The translations under genes and the position numbers were made by a program. Of a stretch of DNA of 64,000 nucleotides, positions 34,722-43,879 are shown piece after piece. The stretch covers positions 56,281-120,280 of the forward strand of contig CAOKMT010000004.1 of assembly GCA_948469885.1 (NCBI GenBank). Direction: 5' to 3'. Numbering within the stretch: the stretch's first letter is position 1; each line of letters opens with the position of its first letter. The notes beneath the pieces are model-generated. The model was not told where the DNA came from. It did no database searches and was given only the letters and a program-made list of their open reading frames with translations. The stretch is from an uncultured Sporosarcina sp. (lineage in GTDB: Bacteria > Bacillota > Bacilli > Bacillales_A > Planococcaceae).

Positions 34722-35789
34722 ATGAGAAAAAATGCTATGTTGGTTTTACTGTTTGCTTTTCTATTGATGATTGTGACTGCTTGTAATAAAGCTGAGGCGG
34801 AGCAAAAAAAGAGCAAAAAGGACAGTGGATCGAAAGAGAAGATTACGTTGAAACTTGCGGTCAATTCTTCCGAAGTTCATCCGATACACGAATCGACTTT
34901 TGTCCCGTTTATGGAGGAAGTGACTGAAAAGACGAATGGTCAAGTGGAATTCGAGTATTACCCTTCTGAACAATTGGGACAAATAGCAGACTTGTACGAA
35001 TTGACGAGCGACGGAGTTGTCGATATCGGTGTTTTTGTTCCTTCCTATATTCCGAGCAAAATGCCGGTCACAAGCGGGTTGCTTGGGATACCAGGAATGT
35101 ATTCAAGCACGGCTGAAGGTTCCTTGGCTTATGACAAGCTTACAAAGAAAAGCCCCGTGCTGGAATCAGATTACTTGAATAACGGTGTAAGACCGATATT
35201 TATCGTCATATTCCACCCATCTGAAATTTTAACTACCGGAAAAGAAATCAAAGTACCAGGAGATTTAAAAGGAAAGTCGGTTAGAGTAACTGGAGATTTA
35301 ATAAATAAAGCAGTGACCGAACTTGGCGCTTCACCAGTGAACATAACAGTGTCGGAATTTTACGAAGCACTTGAACGAGGCGTTGTCGATATAATTAATA
35401 CGGATCCGGTTAATATGGATGACTTCGGGCTTTCCGAACTTGCTAAGTATGTAACGAGAGGTCTTGCTTTCGGCGCGAGCGGTTACGGTTTAGTCATGAA
35501 CGAAAAAGTCTTTCAGGATCTACCTGAAGATATACAAGAGGTAATCAAACAGGCGGGAGATCAAGCAGCGATCAATGCTGCCAACCTTTATGAGGACGCC
35601 GCCCAAAAAGTGTATGAAAAGTTCAAAGATAACGGGATTAATGTGTACGAGTTATCAGAAGATGATAAAGCGCAGTGGCAGAAGTTTTACAGTGAAATGG
35701 AAGAGTCGTGGATGAAAGGGCAAAATAATCCTGATTTAGAAGCAACAATTGAGGAGTTTAGAAAAGAAATAAAAAGTGAGAGTGAGTAA
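34722..35789 (+). CDS. Orphan TRAP transporter substrate-binding lipoprotein (DctP)
   Basis: 355 residues. Lipobox LMIVTAC near residue 21, low-complexity lysine-rich linker, then a DctP domain with ASPVNITVSEFYEALERGVV near 205. ATG at 34722 follows AGGGGGGAAAT. It is a paralogue of the 10128 protein (shared YLNNGVRPIF, LKG(K/L)..R and GFGAS/TGYGLVMNE segments). No DctQ/DctM genes adjoin it: upstream is decayed DNA and downstream a terminator. Its ligand-binding arginine region GDLKGKSVRVTGD is intact, so it may serve a permease from one of the other loci. Confidence 0.88.
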   Translation: MRKNAMLVLLFAFLLMIVTACNKAEAEQKKSKKDSGSKEKITLKLAVNSSEVHPIHESTFVPFMEEVTEKTNGQVEFEYYPSEQLGQIADLYELTSDGVVDIGVFVPSYIPSKMPVTSGLLGIPGMYSSTAEGSLAYDKLTKKSPVLESDYLNNGVRPIFIVIFHPSEILTTGKEIKVPGDLKGKSVRVTGDLINKAVTELGASPVNITVSEFYEALERGVVDIINTDPVNMDDFGLSELAKYVTRGLAFGASGYGLVMNEKVFQDLPEDIQEVIKQAGDQAAINAANLYEDAAQKVYEKFKDNGINVYELSEDDKAQWQKFYSEMEESWMKGQNNPDLEATIEEFRKEIKSESE

Positions 35790-35818
35790 TCCCCCATAAA
35801 ATCCTAATAAAGCACACC

Positions 35819-35866
35819 AAAAAAAGATGCTACTTTGTTCAATTCTAAACAAAAGCAGCATCTTTT
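35819..35866. terminator. Bidirectional terminator between dctP and brnQ
   Basis: AAAAAGATGCTAC (35821-35833) pairs with the GCAGCATCTTTT arm (35855-35866), with inner TTTGTT/AACAAA pairing; A-run before and T-run after. It separates convergent transcripts. Confidence 0.85.
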
Positions 35867-35893
35867 CGATTTAGTCCCCGTACAAATTTAAAG

Positions 35894-37240
35894 TCAGTGT
35901 CCTTTATTCGTCACTGGAATGGAACTGGTCTTGAATTTTGAGACAGCTAAGCCGATGAAAAATCCGACAATCCCGGTTACAATCCACCCCGCTCCATTTT
36001 CGAATAAAGGGATGAAACTGAATGTGTTATTGATTAATTCTGTTGCGATACCCGCTTCTTTTAAAGCGTCAAGAATGGCAACAAATCCCACACCTATGAT
36101 TGTTCCGATATAAACTGCCTGTTTTCCACCGAAAAGGTTATCCGCAAATACAAGCGCGATTAAAGCGATGGCTAACGGATACAGCAATAGCAAGATCGGT
36201 GATGCGAATGTCAAGATGGCGTTAAGACCGAAGTTTGTGAAGATTAAACTGAAAGCCGCAAAGATGAGCAACCATTTTTTATAAGAGATGGCTGGGAGAA
36301 TTCTTTCGAAATACTCGGAAACAGCTGCTAAACATGCCACGTTTGTCGTAATCCCTGTTAATAGGATTACCGTTCCGATTATATAGATCCCGATTTGCCC
36401 AAATAGAGCGATCGAGCTCTGCGCCAAAACTTCTCCACCATTAGTTAGGTAGCCGATTGACTCGACACTTGAGGCACCGATCCAAGCCATGGACAATTGC
36501 AAAGCGACCAATCCTACGATTGTTACAATCCCGGCTTTTATAAACAGTTTGGATACTTCTTTTTTACTTTTGATGCCTTGCGCGCTGATGGATTTAATGA
36601 AAATACCTCCGAATACAAAAGCGGCGAGTACGTCCATCGTATAATAACCTTGTGTGAAACCTTTTAAAAAGGAATGGCTTGCGGTTATATAATCTCCCGT
36701 AGGAGCGCCGAAACTTCCCATCGGGGTAAGGATCGATTTACCGATGAGCACGACAAGTAAAACGATAAAGATTGGTGTGATGATTTTACCTAAATGATCG
36801 ACAAACTTGGTCGTGTTCCAGGAAAGCAAAATAGTTAGGAAAATGAAGAGAAACGAGAAAACCAATAAAATCAACTTTGAATTGGCGTTCGTCTGTACCA
36901 AAGGATTGACAGCGATTTCATAAACGACAGAAGTTGTCCTCGGAATGACGTAAAGCGGGCCGAGCGATAGGAATAGTAAAACGGAAAATACTGTCGCGAA
37001 AAGAGGGTGGACTTTGCTTGTAAGTTTTTCGACAGTGCCTCCACCACGCGTTAACGCGATAATTGCCAATAATACGAGCCCGACGCCTGTTATCAAAAAT
37101 CCGCCCATCGCAATCCAGACATTTGTTCCTGCTTGCTGTCCGACCATCGGTGCGAATATGACGTTTCCTGCCCCTAAGAACATCGCGAAAAGCATGAAAC
37201 CGATTACCAATACTTTTGAGAATGGTATTTTTTCCTCCAT
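35894..37240 (-). CDS. brnQ: BrnQ-type branched-chain amino-acid/proline carrier
   Basis: 448 residues from ATG at 37240, behind AAGGAGGTA; the frame extends to 37330 without a ribosome site. About twelve membrane helices of the LIVCS (BrnQ) family: FLGAGNVIFAPMVGQQAG near residue 20 and GPLYVIPRTTSVVYEIAV near 95. These are Na+-coupled carriers for Leu/Ile/Val; position with proline racemase and proline dehydrogenase suggests that it may import proline or hydroxyproline. The symbol reflects the family, not a proven substrate. Confidence 0.88.
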   Translation of the reverse strand: MEEKIPFSKVLVIGFMLFAMFLGAGNVIFAPMVGQQAGTNVWIAMGGFLITGVGLVLLAIIALTRGGGTVEKLTSKVHPLFATVFSVLLFLSLGPLYVIPRTTSVVYEIAVNPLVQTNANSKLILLVFSFLFIFLTILLSWNTTKFVDHLGKIITPIFIVLLVVLIGKSILTPMGSFGAPTGDYITASHSFLKGFTQGYYTMDVLAAFVFGGIFIKSISAQGIKSKKEVSKLFIKAGIVTIVGLVALQLSMAWIGASSVESIGYLTNGGEVLAQSSIALFGQIGIYIIGTVILLTGITTNVACLAAVSEYFERILPAISYKKWLLIFAAFSLIFTNFGLNAILTFASPILLLLYPLAIALIALVFADNLFGGKQAVYIGTIIGVGFVAILDALKEAGIATELINNTFSFIPLFENGAGWIVTGIVGFFIGLAVSKFKTSSIPVTNKGH

Positions 37241-37307
37241 AGGAAATACCTCCTTATATTTTCGATGATTTATCAGTTGTTCAAATAAATAAACTTTTCC
37301 AACCATT

Positions 37308-37333
37308 CGGATGCCGTTTCGAAACGACATCCG
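37308..37333. repeat. GC-rich hairpin in brnQ-prodh gap
   Basis: CGGATGCCGTTTC and GAAACGACATCCG form a 26-bp near-perfect palindrome. It opens a 180-bp stretch (37300-37460) that is visibly GC-richer than its surroundings and open in more than one frame without a ribosome site. Origin unknown; possibly a small inserted repeat or gene remnant. Confidence 0.5.
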
Positions 37334-37479
37334 GATATCGCCTTTTCCGTGGATGATCGCGAACGGCTATTGGCCCAGGGGATGGGCGCCGACAGCATGT
37401 GCCACTCATGTCAGTGGCGGTTGATCTGGGTGATGCCAGCGGCCTTATCCTAGTTGGAACCATTTTGTATTTTTTGTCC

Positions 37480-38451
37480 TTATTTCCTGCTCATTCTTCC
37501 AAGTAAAAACGCGCCTGCTCCGATACCAATGATCGTGTTCGTCTTTTTGTTGAAGACTTGTTTGGCGGCAAGGTTTAAATTTTGAGGGCGTTCCGCAAGC
37601 CTTCTCATGAAATAGCCATACCAATCGTTGCCGAATGGGACATATGTGCAGAACTGATACCCTTCGTTTGCAAGTTCCAATTGCATATCTTTTCTGAACC
37701 CGTATAGCATTTGAAATTCGAATTTATCTGTCGGTATATCATTCTCTTTTGCAAACTTTTTAACATGCTGAATGACATGATGATCGTGTGTTGCGATAGA
37801 CGTGAACTTTCCATTCAATAAATGGTATTCGATTAGCTTTAAATAGTTTTCATCTATATCTTTTTTGTCTTGGTAAGCTAAATTGGCAGGCTCTTTATAA
37901 GCGCCTTTCACAATTCTTAACCTATAATCATTATACTTTGCAAGGTTTTCATGTGCATCATAAAAATAGGCTTGAATCACAGTCCCAATATTATCGAAGT
38001 CTTTTGAAAGCTCATCAATGAGGTCGAAAGTAGGCTGTAAGTGGCCATGATCTTCGGTGTCAAAGTTGATGAAAACATTGTATTCATCCGCCTTTTGTAT
38101 GATTTCTTTTAAATTGTTTAAGCAAAAATCATAGTTGATATCCAGTCCAAGCTGTGTCGGTTTCAGTGAAATATGGGCATCCAGTTTGTTTTCATGGATT
38201 GCTTCGATGACTCGTAATATTTGTTTTTTCGCTTCGAGCGCTTCGCTTTCTTCAAATACGAATTCACCTAGATTATCGATGGTAGCAGAAATACCTTGCG
38301 CATTTAACTGTTTGACGCTCTCTACCATTTCAGCGATTGTCGTACCTGCAACGACCGACTGGGCACCAAGTTTTAATCCCCAACGTTTGGCAGCACCATT
38401 TAGTATTTTATTTTGTGATAAGGAAATGAAAAAGTCTCTTGTGATTGTCAT
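37480..38451 (-). CDS. Proline dehydrogenase
   Basis: 323 residues from ATG at 38451, nine bases after GGAG; the start matches known monofunctional enzymes, which open with M(x)ITRDFF. FAD-dependent TIM-barrel enzyme of the PutA/ProDH family: FQMLYGFRKDMQ near residue 250 and the C-terminal YFMRRLAERPQN motif that binds the proline carboxylate are intact. It oxidises L-proline (or hydroxyproline) to pyrroline-5-carboxylate. Last-but-one gene of a sigma-54-controlled operon with the racemase/epimerase ahead of it. P5C dehydrogenase is not in this window. Confidence 0.9.
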   Translation of the reverse strand: MTITRDFFISLSQNKILNGAAKRWGLKLGAQSVVAGTTIAEMVESVKQLNAQGISATIDNLGEFVFEESEALEAKKQILRVIEAIHENKLDAHISLKPTQLGLDINYDFCLNNLKEIIQKADEYNVFINFDTEDHGHLQPTFDLIDELSKDFDNIGTVIQAYFYDAHENLAKYNDYRLRIVKGAYKEPANLAYQDKKDIDENYLKLIEYHLLNGKFTSIATHDHHVIQHVKKFAKENDIPTDKFEFQMLYGFRKDMQLELANEGYQFCTYVPFGNDWYGYFMRRLAERPQNLNLAAKQVFNKKTNTIIGIGAGAFLLGRMSRK

Positions 38452-38470
38452 TGAAAATGTCTCCATTCTT

Positions 38471-39454
38471 TTATTTTAATAGGAATCCTTCTGTGTAAGG
38501 GTCTGTCGCTTCTAATGAAAATTGGTGAATCCCTGTCATCCAGGCCGACCCGGTAATTTTAGGGATAATGGCTTTCCTATTTTGCACTGTCGTATGACCG
38601 ACAACTGTTCCTTTGAATTTTGAGCCTATAATGCTTTCTTGAATGATCTCTTCCGAAATAGCCAAATCCAATGTCGCAAGTTTTGCACATGTGCCTGTCC
38701 CGCATGGGGATCTGTCAATTTGCCCATCTCCGAAAACGACCGTATTTTTAAAGTGCTTGTCCGATATAGGCAAGCTGAATTCCACGAGGTCGATCGTATT
38801 AATGTCCGCGACTTCGGGATGCTGGATGTCCAGTTGCTCATTCGCCGCATCTCTGATTTTCATCCCGAGTTCTGTAAGTTCGTCTTGTTCATCGAGTGTC
38901 AGCGATAAATCCAAACTTTCCGCATCCACAATCGCGAAGAAACTGCCACCGAATGCGATGTCCATCTCGACTTTTCCGACCCCGTCGACTAAAATGCTGA
39001 CGTCCTTTTTCAGCACGAACGAAGGGATGTTTATAAAAGAAACTTCATGGACCTCTCCATCGTTGTAGGCCACATGGCATTCGACGATTCCGGAAGGCGT
39101 ATCAATAAAAATAGTTTCTTTTTGGTCGATTATGCCTTGTTCGATCGCGACTGTAATTGTGGCGATCGTGCCATGGCCACACATATTCAAGTAACCGCCG
39201 CTATCCATGAATAAAACCCCAAGATCACATTTCGAGTTGCAAGGTTCTGTCAAGATCGCACCGAACATATTCAAATGGCCTCTTGGTTCATGCATAAGGA
39301 ACTTTCTAATATTATCCATTTTGGATTGCATGTAATTTTTCTTTTCCATCATTGTTGTACCGTGGATTTCTGGGATGCCGTCAATGACAACTCTTGCAGC
39401 TTCTCCCATTGTATGTGCGTCAATCGTTCGAATAAAATTATCAATCATGACCAT
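38471..39454 (-). CDS. Proline racemase / 4-hydroxyproline 2-epimerase family enzyme
   Basis: 327 residues. Both catalytic cysteines of the racemase/epimerase group are present: the first in LNMCGHGTIA near residue 90 and the second in RSPCGTGTCAKLA near 250. The trans-3-hydroxyproline dehydratase subgroup has Thr at one site, so a true 1,1-proton-transfer racemase or epimerase is expected. Start ATG at 39454 follows TAGGAGGTAG. Leading gene after the sigma-54 promoter. With proline dehydrogenase downstream it would turn D-proline, or a hydroxyproline epimer, into a substrate for oxidation. Proline versus hydroxyproline cannot be settled by eye. Confidence 0.9.
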   Translation of the reverse strand: MVMIDNFIRTIDAHTMGEAARVVIDGIPEIHGTTMMEKKNYMQSKMDNIRKFLMHEPRGHLNMFGAILTEPCNSKCDLGVLFMDSGGYLNMCGHGTIATITVAIEQGIIDQKETIFIDTPSGIVECHVAYNDGEVHEVSFINIPSFVLKKDVSILVDGVGKVEMDIAFGGSFFAIVDAESLDLSLTLDEQDELTELGMKIRDAANEQLDIQHPEVADINTIDLVEFSLPISDKHFKNTVVFGDGQIDRSPCGTGTCAKLATLDLAISEEIIQESIIGSKFKGTVVGHTTVQNRKAIIPKITGSAWMTGIHQFSLEATDPYTEGFLLK

Positions 39455-39501
39455 ACGGGTTCTACCTCCTAAATAATATGTAATCGGTCACAAGAATTAA
39501 T

Positions 39502-39517
39502 TGCAAGAACTGTGCCA
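39502..39517 (-). promoter_or_regulatory. Sigma-54 promoter (-24/-12) of the racemase operon
   Basis: On the minus strand the sequence reads TGGCAC-N5-TTGCA, an exact match to the sigma-54 consensus with correct GG-to-GC spacing. It lies about 50 bases before the racemase start codon and directly beside a divergent sigma-54 activator gene. Confidence 0.9.
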
Positions 39518-39592
39518 ACTTTTAAAACGCCTGTTTTAGGGGGCAATACCTTTATTTTTGTTAATGAACAAAGGGGATGTGTACAAAGAATA

Positions 39593-39604
39593 TACAATAT
39601 TGTA
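39593..39604. promoter_or_regulatory. Palindrome TACAATATTGTA, candidate activator-binding site
   Basis: A perfect 12-bp palindrome about 80 bp upstream of the sigma-54 promoter, where an enhancer for a Fis-type activator is expected. Partly repeated half-sites (TTGTAAAC, AATTGTAAA) follow at 39600-39636. Also upstream of the activator gene, so possibly autoregulatory. Confidence 0.5.
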
Positions 39605-39650
39605 AACTGTAAAGAAGAATAAACAATAATTGTAAAGGGTGAGCGGCATT

Positions 39651-41033
39651 ATGGTAGAAAAGCCAAATAGCCAATTGAGCCATTATCTAGATGCGTTGAT
39701 CGCGACAAGTTCCGATGCAATTGTCATTGTCAATATAAATAAGGAAGTGGAATATTGGAGTGCGGGAGCAGAGCGGATTTATGGCATTCCATTCAAGGAC
39801 ATCCATCAAAAGAAAATCAGCCAGTTTTTCAAAAAAGAAGATTTAAAACTATTGGAGATACTGGATACGAAGCAGCCAGTCTATAATGTCTATCATCAGC
39901 CTAGACAGGACAAGCATGTACTGATCAGCTCATCTCCCATATTTGATGAAGCGGGAAGTTTGATCGGCGCGATTTCAATCGATCAAGACATTACACATAC
40001 TGTAAAGTTGAATGAAAAATTAACTTTAAAAACAACGGAATTACAAAAAGTAAAACAGCAATATAACCTTCAAGAATATGTAGGTCCCTTTTCCGAAATT
40101 ATCGGATATAGCTCAGCCATCCAAAATACGAAAAACTTAGCGCTTAAAGTCGCCAAAACAGATGCCACGGTTTTGATCCAAGGAGAAAGTGGCGTCGGGA
40201 AAGAATTGTTCGCCCAAGGTATACATGATGCCAGTTTACGAAAAGGTGAATCATTCATCCCGATTAATTGCGGCGCTGTTCCGGATGCGCTTTTTGAGAG
40301 TGAATTTTTTGGTTATGAAAAAGGCGCGTTCACAGGGGCCCATAAAGACGGAAAGCCGGGAAAAGTGGAAATGGCACATAACGGGACTTTGTTTCTGGAC
40401 GAGATCGGGATGTTGCCGCTTGATATGCAAGTGAAGTTGTTAAGGGTGTTACAAGAAAGAGAAGTTTGGCGCATCGGCGGCCATGTCTCAAAAGATGTCA
40501 ATATCCGCATCGTAGCGGCGACCAATAGTGATCTTGAAGACATGGTGAAGAAAGGGACATTCCGGGAAGATTTGTATTATCGTCTAAATGTAGTCACATT
40601 GAAAATCCCGCCGTTGCGAGAAAGGGCAGGGGATATCGCGGCGCTCATGCAAGAGTTCATAGATGAATACTGTGCGAAATATTCTAGAGAAGTGCCTGTA
40701 CTTTCGGATGGCGCTTTGGAAGTGTTCACAAACTATGTATGGCCAGGGAACATCCGGGAACTAAGAAACATTGTCGAGCGCATGGTTATATTCAATGATC
40801 AGGCTACGATTGATGCAGCGGACATTATCGATATCTTCCCAAGAAAAGTCACAATCCAAGAAGAAAACGAGAAAAGAGGGTTGGACGAAGAGATGGAGCA
40901 GTTGGAAAAGAACAGAATCACGGAAGCGCTTATGGAGACGTTTGGAAATAAAAGCGCGGCGGCAAAGAAGTTGGGGATGTCGCGAGTGAGTCTTTACAAT
41001 AAAATAAAGAAATATAAAATCGAAACGGAATGA
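39651..41033 (+). CDS. Sigma-54-dependent transcriptional activator with PAS domain
   Basis: 460 residues from ATG at 39651 (AAAGGGTGA ahead; the GTG at 39639 is too close to it). PAS domain at about 10-115, then AAA+ domain with Walker A GESGVGKE near 178-185 and the sigma-54-contacting GAFTGA loop near 225-230, Walker B GTLFLDEIG near 248, and a C-terminal Fis-type HTH in the last 40 residues (NKSAAAKKLGMSRVSLYNKI). Layout as in RocR/AcoR-type Bacillus activators. It is divergent from the racemase operon, whose promoter is sigma-54, so it is very probably its activator; the PAS domain should sense the inducer. Confidence 0.93.
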   Translation: MVEKPNSQLSHYLDALIATSSDAIVIVNINKEVEYWSAGAERIYGIPFKDIHQKKISQFFKKEDLKLLEILDTKQPVYNVYHQPRQDKHVLISSSPIFDEAGSLIGAISIDQDITHTVKLNEKLTLKTTELQKVKQQYNLQEYVGPFSEIIGYSSAIQNTKNLALKVAKTDATVLIQGESGVGKELFAQGIHDASLRKGESFIPINCGAVPDALFESEFFGYEKGAFTGAHKDGKPGKVEMAHNGTLFLDEIGMLPLDMQVKLLRVLQEREVWRIGGHVSKDVNIRIVAATNSDLEDMVKKGTFREDLYYRLNVVTLKIPPLRERAGDIAALMQEFIDEYCAKYSREVPVLSDGALEVFTNYVWPGNIRELRNIVERMVIFNDQATIDAADIIDIFPRKVTIQEENEKRGLDEEMEQLEKNRITEALMETFGNKSAAAKKLGMSRVSLYNKIKKYKIETE

Positions 41034-41090
41034 GTGGGAGAGGTTTGAGAACCTGAATCTGCTACACTTCTTTGTATAAGCTCATTCAGA

Positions 41091-41126
41091 AATCCCCTAG
41101 CCTTTTAAACAATCGGCTAGGGGATT
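41091..41126. terminator. Terminator between convergent activator and M20 genes
   Basis: AATCCCCTAGCC (41091-41102) and GGCTAGGGGATT (41115-41126) pair perfectly over a 12-base loop, between two convergent genes. Confidence 0.82.
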
Positions 41127-41152
41127 CTAAATGAACGATTCTATATTTGAAA

Positions 41153-42283
41153 TTAAACTTTCATAAAGATGTTAATTAGGAAAGCAATACGTTGAGGAAT
41201 GTATTCGAGCAGACAGTGTTCATCTACCGAATGGGCGCCTTGGCCAACCACCCCAAGACCACAGATGGTTGGGATACCAAGTGCTGCTGTTATATTTGCA
41301 TCGCTTCCTCCAAAACTTTCTTTTTCATTTAATACAAAGCCTTGAACATTGGCAATTTCCTTTATCTTATAGAATAACTCAGCGATTTTCTCTGTTCTTT
41401 CCATAGGCGGTCTAGTCAATCCCCCCACGACCTTTACCTCGGTTCGAGGATCTACTGGCGCAAGCTTTTGTATTAATGGAATGACCCGATTTGCCTCGTC
41501 GAGTGTTCGGATTCTAACATCTATTTCGGCTCTTACATTTGCGGCCACGACATTAGGACGCGTACCTCCGTTAACCACGCCAACATTTATGTTTGTGCAT
41601 TTTTCTTTGTTTGCTAATGATTCCAAGTATAAAACCTGACGCGCAAACTCATGAATCGCACTTGCGCCTTCATCGGCATTCGCGCCAGAATGGGCTGCTA
41701 TTCCTTTTATTTCAAGAATGAACCTAGCAATTCCTCTGCGAGATGTTTTAACTGATGCTTCCGGTACATCTGCTGGTTCGGCTACAAATACATACTTACT
41801 CTCCGAAGCAACTTCTTGGATAAGTTTACGGGATGAAGGCGTACTTACTTCTTCATCTGTATTGATCAAGAATACTACCTTATATTTCGGTTGTAGTTTT
41901 AATTCGTTCATGACCTTTAAGGCAAATAATCCTTGGAAAACCCCTCCTTTCATATCATAAACGCCAGGTCCTTTTATTACGCCATCTCTAATAACAAAAG
42001 GTAGACGATTGGTTGTTCCTATATCCCATACCGTATCGATATGTCCAAGGAACATGATTTGCTCTTCGCCATCACCCCATTCACCTACAAGCTGATCTCC
42101 ATACTTTTCATCATAGACTCGAGTGACTTCAACGTTTTGCTCTTTTAAATAACCTTCAATAAAATCTACTAATTGATCTACTGCTTTTTTATCGTGTGTC
42201 GGCGACTCCAGTTCAATAATATCTTTGAATAGTTCCAAGTATTCTTCTTCTTGGCTTTTAATATATTTCTCTAAATCAATCAT
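41153..42283 (-). CDS. M20-family metallopeptidase, carboxypeptidase G2-like
   Basis: 376 residues. Zinc ligands are in LGHIDTVW near residue 80, GVYDMKGG near 112, NTDEEVST near 145 and FVAEPA near 170, and the last histidine in GQGAHSVDEH near 350; the dimerisation domain is at about 180-290. The CPG2-like group cleaves C-terminal glutamate or other amino acids from acyl/peptide conjugates. Start ATG at 42283 follows AGGGGTGAAAAC. It is 40 bp downstream of the oligopeptide-type binding protein on the same strand, so the two probably handle one imported peptide or amide. Confidence 0.9.
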   Translation of the reverse strand: MIDLEKYIKSQEEEYLELFKDIIELESPTHDKKAVDQLVDFIEGYLKEQNVEVTRVYDEKYGDQLVGEWGDGEEQIMFLGHIDTVWDIGTTNRLPFVIRDGVIKGPGVYDMKGGVFQGLFALKVMNELKLQPKYKVVFLINTDEEVSTPSSRKLIQEVASESKYVFVAEPADVPEASVKTSRRGIARFILEIKGIAAHSGANADEGASAIHEFARQVLYLESLANKEKCTNINVGVVNGGTRPNVVAANVRAEIDVRIRTLDEANRVIPLIQKLAPVDPRTEVKVVGGLTRPPMERTEKIAELFYKIKEIANVQGFVLNEKESFGGSDANITAALGIPTICGLGVVGQGAHSVDEHCLLEYIPQRIAFLINIFMKV

Positions 42284-42322
42284 CCGTTTTCACCCCTATT
42301 TTAGTATGAATCGGCCTTGGTC

Positions 42323-43879
42323 TTATTTTTCATTGGAAACATTCCAAAAGATATACCCGTCTTGGTGGTTGAAGTTTTTCACCGCTTTTCTCGTTGTAGC
42401 TACTTTGTTATAATCACCGATTTTTACAACGGGGAGATAATCTACATACCATTGTTGTATACCTGCATATAAGTCTTTCGCGTCATCTAAAGTTTGCTTA
42501 CTCCTAAAGCTTTCAATCAGCTTGTCCAGTTCAGGGCTTTCAGTCCAGCCTGGATAATCGGATCTTAGGAAGTTTTGAGCGCTTGGCTCAATCACGCCGA
42601 CATTTTCAATAACGTACATTACATAGCCCGTTTCATCTTGTCTTTTTTCTAATAGCGTTGCCCAATCATACACTTCTAAATTTACTTGCATCCCTATATT
42701 TTTGAGTTGTTCTTGTATAACCACAGCAGCATTATACTGTGGCTCGTAATCTCTTGTAGTTAGAATTGTTATTTCTTCACCATTATAGCCACTTTCATTT
42801 AATAACTGCTTTGCCTTTTCCGTGTCATGGACATTATAGTGATCTTTGCCGATGTCACTATACCATTGCTTTTCTTGTTGTTCCATCATCAGATTATGGC
42901 TGATTCTATAATAATTTTCCTCAGCATAAGCGGACCGTAATATGCTTTCCATCTCTAAAGCATTCGCAACAGCCTGACGAGCTTTTACGTCTGTGAAGAG
43001 ACCAGCCTTCTTGTTAAAATGGGCGATCAGAAAACCTCCCGGATGAATATGGTTCTCGATATTTGAATCGTTTTCTAGCTGGGTCGCATTATCAAAAGGA
43101 ACTTCCACAACGACATCATATTCACCCGTCTGTATTCCGGATACTCGTGTTGATGGATCCTTTACAAATACAAAATATAAATCGTCAATAAGTGCTTCTC
43201 TTTTTCCAGCTAATCCACTAGATGGTTCGCTCCGAGCTTGATAGTCTTCAAACTTAGTCAAATGTATACTTTGATCCGGTTTCCATTTATCAAATTTAAA
43301 AGGGCCTGTGCCAATAAACTCCTCTATGCCATCTGCACTTGCATTATCAATACTTTCTTTTGGCATGATAGCGGCGAAACCGCCTCCACCAAATGATAGG
43401 GCAGTAAGGGTAGTCGATAAAGGTTCCGGAAGTCGTAACACCACAGTATAGTTGTCTTCAGCCTCAAATTCAGCTTCTGTAAATTGTTCTCGGCTACCCG
43501 GTGCTTCCTTCCACTTGTTTAATGAAGCGACTACATCATCGGCCATTAATTCCTCTCCGTTATGGAAAAGAACGCCTTCTCTTAAGTGAAATGTAATTGT
43601 TTTTCCATCATCACTTTGTTCCCATGCGTCAGCTAGCATCGGTTTTATATTATAGTCAGCGTCAACTGTTAGTAATGATTCGAAAACGGGCCTCATTATA
43701 TCTGAAGTCGCTATTGCCGTGGAGGCATGTGGATCTAGCGAAGGTGGTTGTGTAGGATATGCAACCTTTAGCTCCACTCTATCAACCTCTTCGTTTCCTG
43801 CTGTATCTGCGGAACAACCGATTAAAGTAAGAAGGAAGAGGAATGTAAATAGACTTTTTATAACCTTTTTAGTAGACAA
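42323..43879 (-). CDS. Peptide/nickel-type ABC transporter substrate-binding lipoprotein
   Basis: 518 residues from TTG at 43879; GGAGG and GGAG lie upstream, and another in-frame TTG at 43897 precedes them. Lipobox LTLIGC near residue 18, then a family 5 solute-binding domain (about 45-510) with the typical WEQSDDGKTITFHLREGVLF near 80. No permease or ATPase genes adjoin, so it relies on an importer encoded elsewhere, or the ABC genes have been lost. Co-transcribed with the M20 peptidase. Confidence 0.9.
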   Translation of the reverse strand: MSTKKVIKSLFTFLFLLTLIGCSADTAGNEEVDRVELKVAYPTQPPSLDPHASTAIATSDIMRPVFESLLTVDADYNIKPMLADAWEQSDDGKTITFHLREGVLFHNGEELMADDVVASLNKWKEAPGSREQFTEAEFEAEDNYTVVLRLPEPLSTTLTALSFGGGGFAAIMPKESIDNASADGIEEFIGTGPFKFDKWKPDQSIHLTKFEDYQARSEPSSGLAGKREALIDDLYFVFVKDPSTRVSGIQTGEYDVVVEVPFDNATQLENDSNIENHIHPGGFLIAHFNKKAGLFTDVKARQAVANALEMESILRSAYAEENYYRISHNLMMEQQEKQWYSDIGKDHYNVHDTEKAKQLLNESGYNGEEITILTTRDYEPQYNAAVVIQEQLKNIGMQVNLEVYDWATLLEKRQDETGYVMYVIENVGVIEPSAQNFLRSDYPGWTESPELDKLIESFRSKQTLDDAKDLYAGIQQWYVDYLPVVKIGDYNKVATTRKAVKNFNHQDGYIFWNVSNEK

